Source: Halioglobus sp. | GTDB lineage: Bacteria > Pseudomonadota > Gammaproteobacteria > Pseudomonadales > Halieaceae | Length of the DNA: 64,000 nucleotides | Assembly (NCBI GenBank): GCA_020443425.1 | Contig: JAGRIE010000007.1 | Span: 8,868-72,867 of the forward strand | Reading direction: 5' to 3' | In this document: positions 62,966 through 64,000 of the stretch, one piece after another | Position numbering within the stretch: position 1 is the first letter of the stretch | Layout of the letters: each line of letters begins with the position of its first letter | Program-made: the position numbers and the translations under genes | The notes under the pieces: generated by a model | What the model saw: only the letters and a program-made list of their open reading frames with translations | The model's database searches: none | What the model was told of the DNA's origin: nothing

Positions 62966-64000
62966 TTAATCCCCGAACGGATGGCGCAGCACAATGGTCT
63001 CCACCCGGTCAGGACCGGTGGAGATGATATCGATGGGCGCGCCGACAACAGCTTCAATCTTCTGGATATAATCGCGCGCCGCAACGGGCAGTTCTTCCAG
63101 GGTTTTCGCGCCCAGCGTGGATTCACTCCAGCCGGGAACCTCCTCGTACACCGGCACCAACCCGAGGTAGTCGTCGGAGTCCATGGGGTTGAGTACCGGA
63201 TTACCGTCCTTGCAGGTGTAGCCGACGCAGATGCGGATGGTTTCCAGCCCGTCCAGCACATCCAGTTTGGTAAGGCACAGTCCGCTCACGGAATTGATAT
63301 TGACCGCGGTGCGCAGTGCAAAGGCGTCAAACCAGCCGCAGCGGCGCGGGCGACCGGTCGTCGCGCCGAACTCGTGGCCTTTCTTGGCCAGGTGCGCCCC
63401 GGTTTCATCAAACAGCTCGGTCGGGAAAGGGCCGGAGCCAACACGGGTCGTATAGGCCTTGGTGATACCCAGCACATAGTCGAGATACAGGGGACCGAAA
63501 CCTGAACCGGTTGCAGTGCCGCCGGCTGTGGTGTTGGAACTGGTCACGAACGGGTAGGTCCCGTGATCAATATCCAGCAGCGAGCCCTGGGCCCCCTCGA
63601 ACATAATATTCGCGCCGGCGCGGCGGTAGTCGTGCAGAATGCCGGTTACATCGGCCATCATCGGCAGCAATTCCCTGCCCATTTCCAGTGTCTCCGCCAA
63701 CACCTTGTCCACACTGACCGGTTCCACCTTGTAATAGTTCTCGAGGAAGAAGTTATGGTATTCCATCACCTCGCGCAGTTTGTGGGCAAAGCGCTTCTCA
63801 TCCTGTAAATCACCCAGGCGCAGACCACGCCGACCAACCTTGTCCTCATAAGCGGGGCCGATACCGCGCCCTGTAGTGCCGATTTTCTCTTCGCCGCGCC
63901 GGATTTCGCGCGCCTGGTCCAGCGCCGCGTGGTAGGGCAGGATCAGTGGACAGGCCGGGGAGATTTTCAGGCGCTCCCGCACGGGCACACCCTTGGCCTC
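62966..64000 (-). CDS. purA: Adenylosuccinate synthetase, 5' end beyond the window
   Basis: About 345 C-terminal residues of PurA; the N-terminus with the P-loop lies past base 64000. Landmarks are [64 protein letters not shown] and [10 protein letters not shown]. The enzyme joins IMP and aspartate using GTP in AMP synthesis. In Pseudomonas purA lies close behind rnr and tRNA-Leu; here it is separated from them by the whole accessory region. Confidence 0.97.
   Translation of the reverse strand, partial: EAKGVPVRERLKISPACPLILPYHAALDQAREIRRGEEKIGTTGRGIGPAYEDKVGRRGLRLGDLQDEKRFAHKLREVMEYHNFFLENYYKVEPVSVDKVLAETLEMGRELLPMMADVTGILHDYRRAGANIMFEGAQGSLLDIDHGTYPFVTSSNTTAGGTATGSGFGPLYLDYVLGITKAYTTRVGSGPFPTELFDETGAHLAKKGHEFGATTGRPRRCGWFDAFALRTAVNINSVSGLCLTKLDVLDGLETIRICVGYTCKDGNPVLNPMDSDDYLGLVPVYEEVPGWSESTLGAKTLEELPVAARDYIQKIEAVVGAPIDIISTGPDRVETIVLRHPFGD

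Overview
The window looks like chromosomal DNA from a GC-rich, probably marine or environmental gammaproteobacterium. The block rnr-rlmB-rpsF-rpsR-DUF2232-rplI-dnaB matches Pseudomonas and its relatives, as does the pairing of a MapZ-type PilZ gene with radA. The FadL-type porins and secreted sulfatase suggest an aquatic heterotroph of the Cellvibrionales/Halieaceae kind; that last placement is inference from gene content only.

Region 1 (1-11.3 kb) is core genome: the 3' end of ettA, a c-di-GMP receptor (PilZ), radA, a possible helicase-loading pair (a DnaT-like protein with three repeats and a lambda P-like protein) convergent with dnaB, the S6/S18/L9 ribosomal operon, rlmB, rnr and tRNA-Leu(CAG) with its own sigma70-type promoter.

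Region 2 (11.4-29.3 kb) is accessory metabolism and signalling. It holds an SGNH-like lipoprotein, a secreted type I sulfatase flanked by two FadL-type outer-membrane proteins and an exported HAD phosphatase, and a PAS-GAF-PAS histidine kinase with a FixJ-type regulator and a stand-alone receiver. It continues with a 1329-residue di-heme lipoprotein, a PqqD-like protein, a LemA/M48 protease pair and a short AraC-type regulator.

Region 3 (29.4-62.9 kb) is a large exopolysaccharide locus. Sugar-nucleotide enzymes (galE, a UDP-glucuronate 4-epimerase-like gene, ugd and a UDP-glucuronate decarboxylase) frame a Wzx-type flippase, five glycosyltransferases, an EpsG-type polymerase, an O-antigen ligase/polymerase homologue, a Wzc tyrosine kinase, a minimal Wza, an EpsL-like outer-membrane barrel and a WecA-type initiating transferase. 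Interleaved with these are genes that do not fit plain Wzx/Wzy assembly: an ATP-grasp ligase overlapping a ChbG-type deacetylase, a PF14907-type nucleotidyltransferase, an HPr-kinase-like protein, a tiny Tat-signal protein with a proline-rich tail, and two unrecognised exported proteins. A FecR-CHASE2 adenylate cyclase unit overlaps a SulP transporter that carries STAS and cyclic-nucleotide-binding domains.

The window ends inside purA. In Pseudomonas rnr, tRNA-Leu and purA are close together; here about 51.7 kb of accessory genes separate the tRNA from purA. The best candidates for something undescribed are the HprK-like kinase / Tat-peptide / nucleotidyltransferase / PqqD set, the cAMP-linked SulP transporter, the duplicated-repeat DnaT plus lambda-P pair beside dnaB, and the FecR gene interrupted by one in-frame stop.
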